NCBI RefSeq assembly: GCF_000182745.2 | Contig: NC_016027.1 | Location: 2,324,001 to 2,388,000, forward strand | From: Komagataeibacter medellinensis NBRC 3288 | GTDB taxonomy: Bacteria > Pseudomonadota > Alphaproteobacteria > Acetobacterales > Acetobacteraceae | DNA: 64,000 bases | Direction: 5' to 3' | Part shown: positions 63,836-64,000 of the stretch, piece after piece | How the letters are laid out: every line of letters begins with the position of its first letter | How positions within the stretch are numbered: position 1 is the first letter of the stretch | Program-made: the position numbers and the translations under genes | Notes under the pieces: generated by a model | The model's input: the letters and a program-made list of their open reading frames with translations, nothing else | Database searches by the model: none | What the model was told of the DNA's origin: nothing

Positions 63836-64000
63836 TGGTTGCCATTGCTGACATCCACGAAAACGGCAACATGCGCCGGGTGCAGCCCACGGCGGAAGTC
63901 ACGGCGGCGCTGGAAGGCTCGATCCGTGCCCTTGGCGTGCTGCAGCCGGTTGTGGTGCGGCCTGACCCCGAAGGCGGCTACATTTTAATTGCAGGCTACC
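63832..64000 (+). CDS. ParB-like nuclease domain protein, truncated by window edge
   Basis: The first 56 residues show the ParB/Spo0J N-terminal pattern: a variable start, then SIRALGVLQPVVVRPDPEGG and YILIAGY. Phage ParB-like proteins often precede DNA methylases or act in DNA processing. The rest is outside the window, so function cannot be specified. Confidence 0.8.
   Translation, partial: MMVAIADIHENGNMRRVQPTAEVTAALEGSIRALGVLQPVVVRPDPEGGYILIAGY

Larger units (their letters stand above)
29999..64000. mobile_element. Prophage, left part: HK97-type head, Mu-type contractile tail
   Basis: Everything from the tRNA-Thr 3' end to the window edge is phage-like: terminase, portal, protease, capsid, sheath, tube, baseplate, fibre, lysis, primase/helicase and cro/cI genes. 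The left boundary is at the tRNA; the integrase, attR and right end are not in the window. Head modules of HK97 type with tail modules of Mu type match the layout of Shigella phage SfV. All structural frames are intact, so it may be functional. Confidence 0.9.

Overview
This window looks like an acetic acid bacterium (Acetobacteraceae, most like Komagataeibacter/Gluconacetobacter). That is inferred from the high GC content, the protein character, the alphaproteobacterial gene neighbourhoods (zapA - 6S RNA - 5-formyl-THF cyclo-ligase; glnB-glnA) and a repeat family of REP/MITE type between genes. No rRNA or species marker is present, so the genus is a judgement.

The left part (about 1-29,998) is ordinary chromosome. 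On the minus strand lie a MotA-like and a MotB-like channel pair with a secreted OmpA-like protein, then suhB, efp and epmB. epmA is divergent from epmB, so EF-P and both enzymes that beta-lysylate it sit together. Next come thiE, zapA, 6S RNA, ygfA, a YmdB-type phosphoesterase, AMP nucleosidase, a TonB-like protein, an alpha/beta hydrolase, a quinone oxidoreductase, glnA-glnB, an aminotransferase, tRNA-His, a reductase-like gene with an anchored envelope protein, rplM-rpsI, a secreted DRGH nuclease, ilvD, an AsmA-family protein and tRNA-Thr. Five copies of one roughly 75-95 bp nested-palindrome repeat occur, each exactly between two convergent genes.

From just after tRNA-Thr (29,998) to the right edge lies a prophage whose right end and integrase are outside the window. 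Late genes run leftward on the minus strand: HNH nuclease, a helix-turn-helix/coiled-coil protein, small and large terminase, portal, protease and capsid (HK97 type), connectors, then a Mu-type contractile tail (sheath, tube, frameshifted chaperone, tape measure, gpN-like, hub, spike, gp46, baseplate J, DUF2313, fibre), then lysis genes and a glycosyltransferase. The head/tail combination resembles Shigella phage SfV.

The replication operon (toprim primase and AAA+ helicase, minus strand) begins behind two copies of a GGGTGAAATACCC operator. Between helicase and HNH gene is a 220 bp array of twelve GGTTAC-type repeats around an AT-rich palindrome, a candidate origin. The immunity region (59.8-62.5 kb) has a cro-like gene divergent from a short cI-like repressor and two pairs of one operator family (TGTCGS-N5-SCGACA): one pair between cro and cI, the other 1.2 kb away before the rightward early operon. 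A probable moron gene for a secreted protein lies between the pairs. The rightward operon has long perfect hairpins at gene boundaries and ends in a truncated ParB-like gene.
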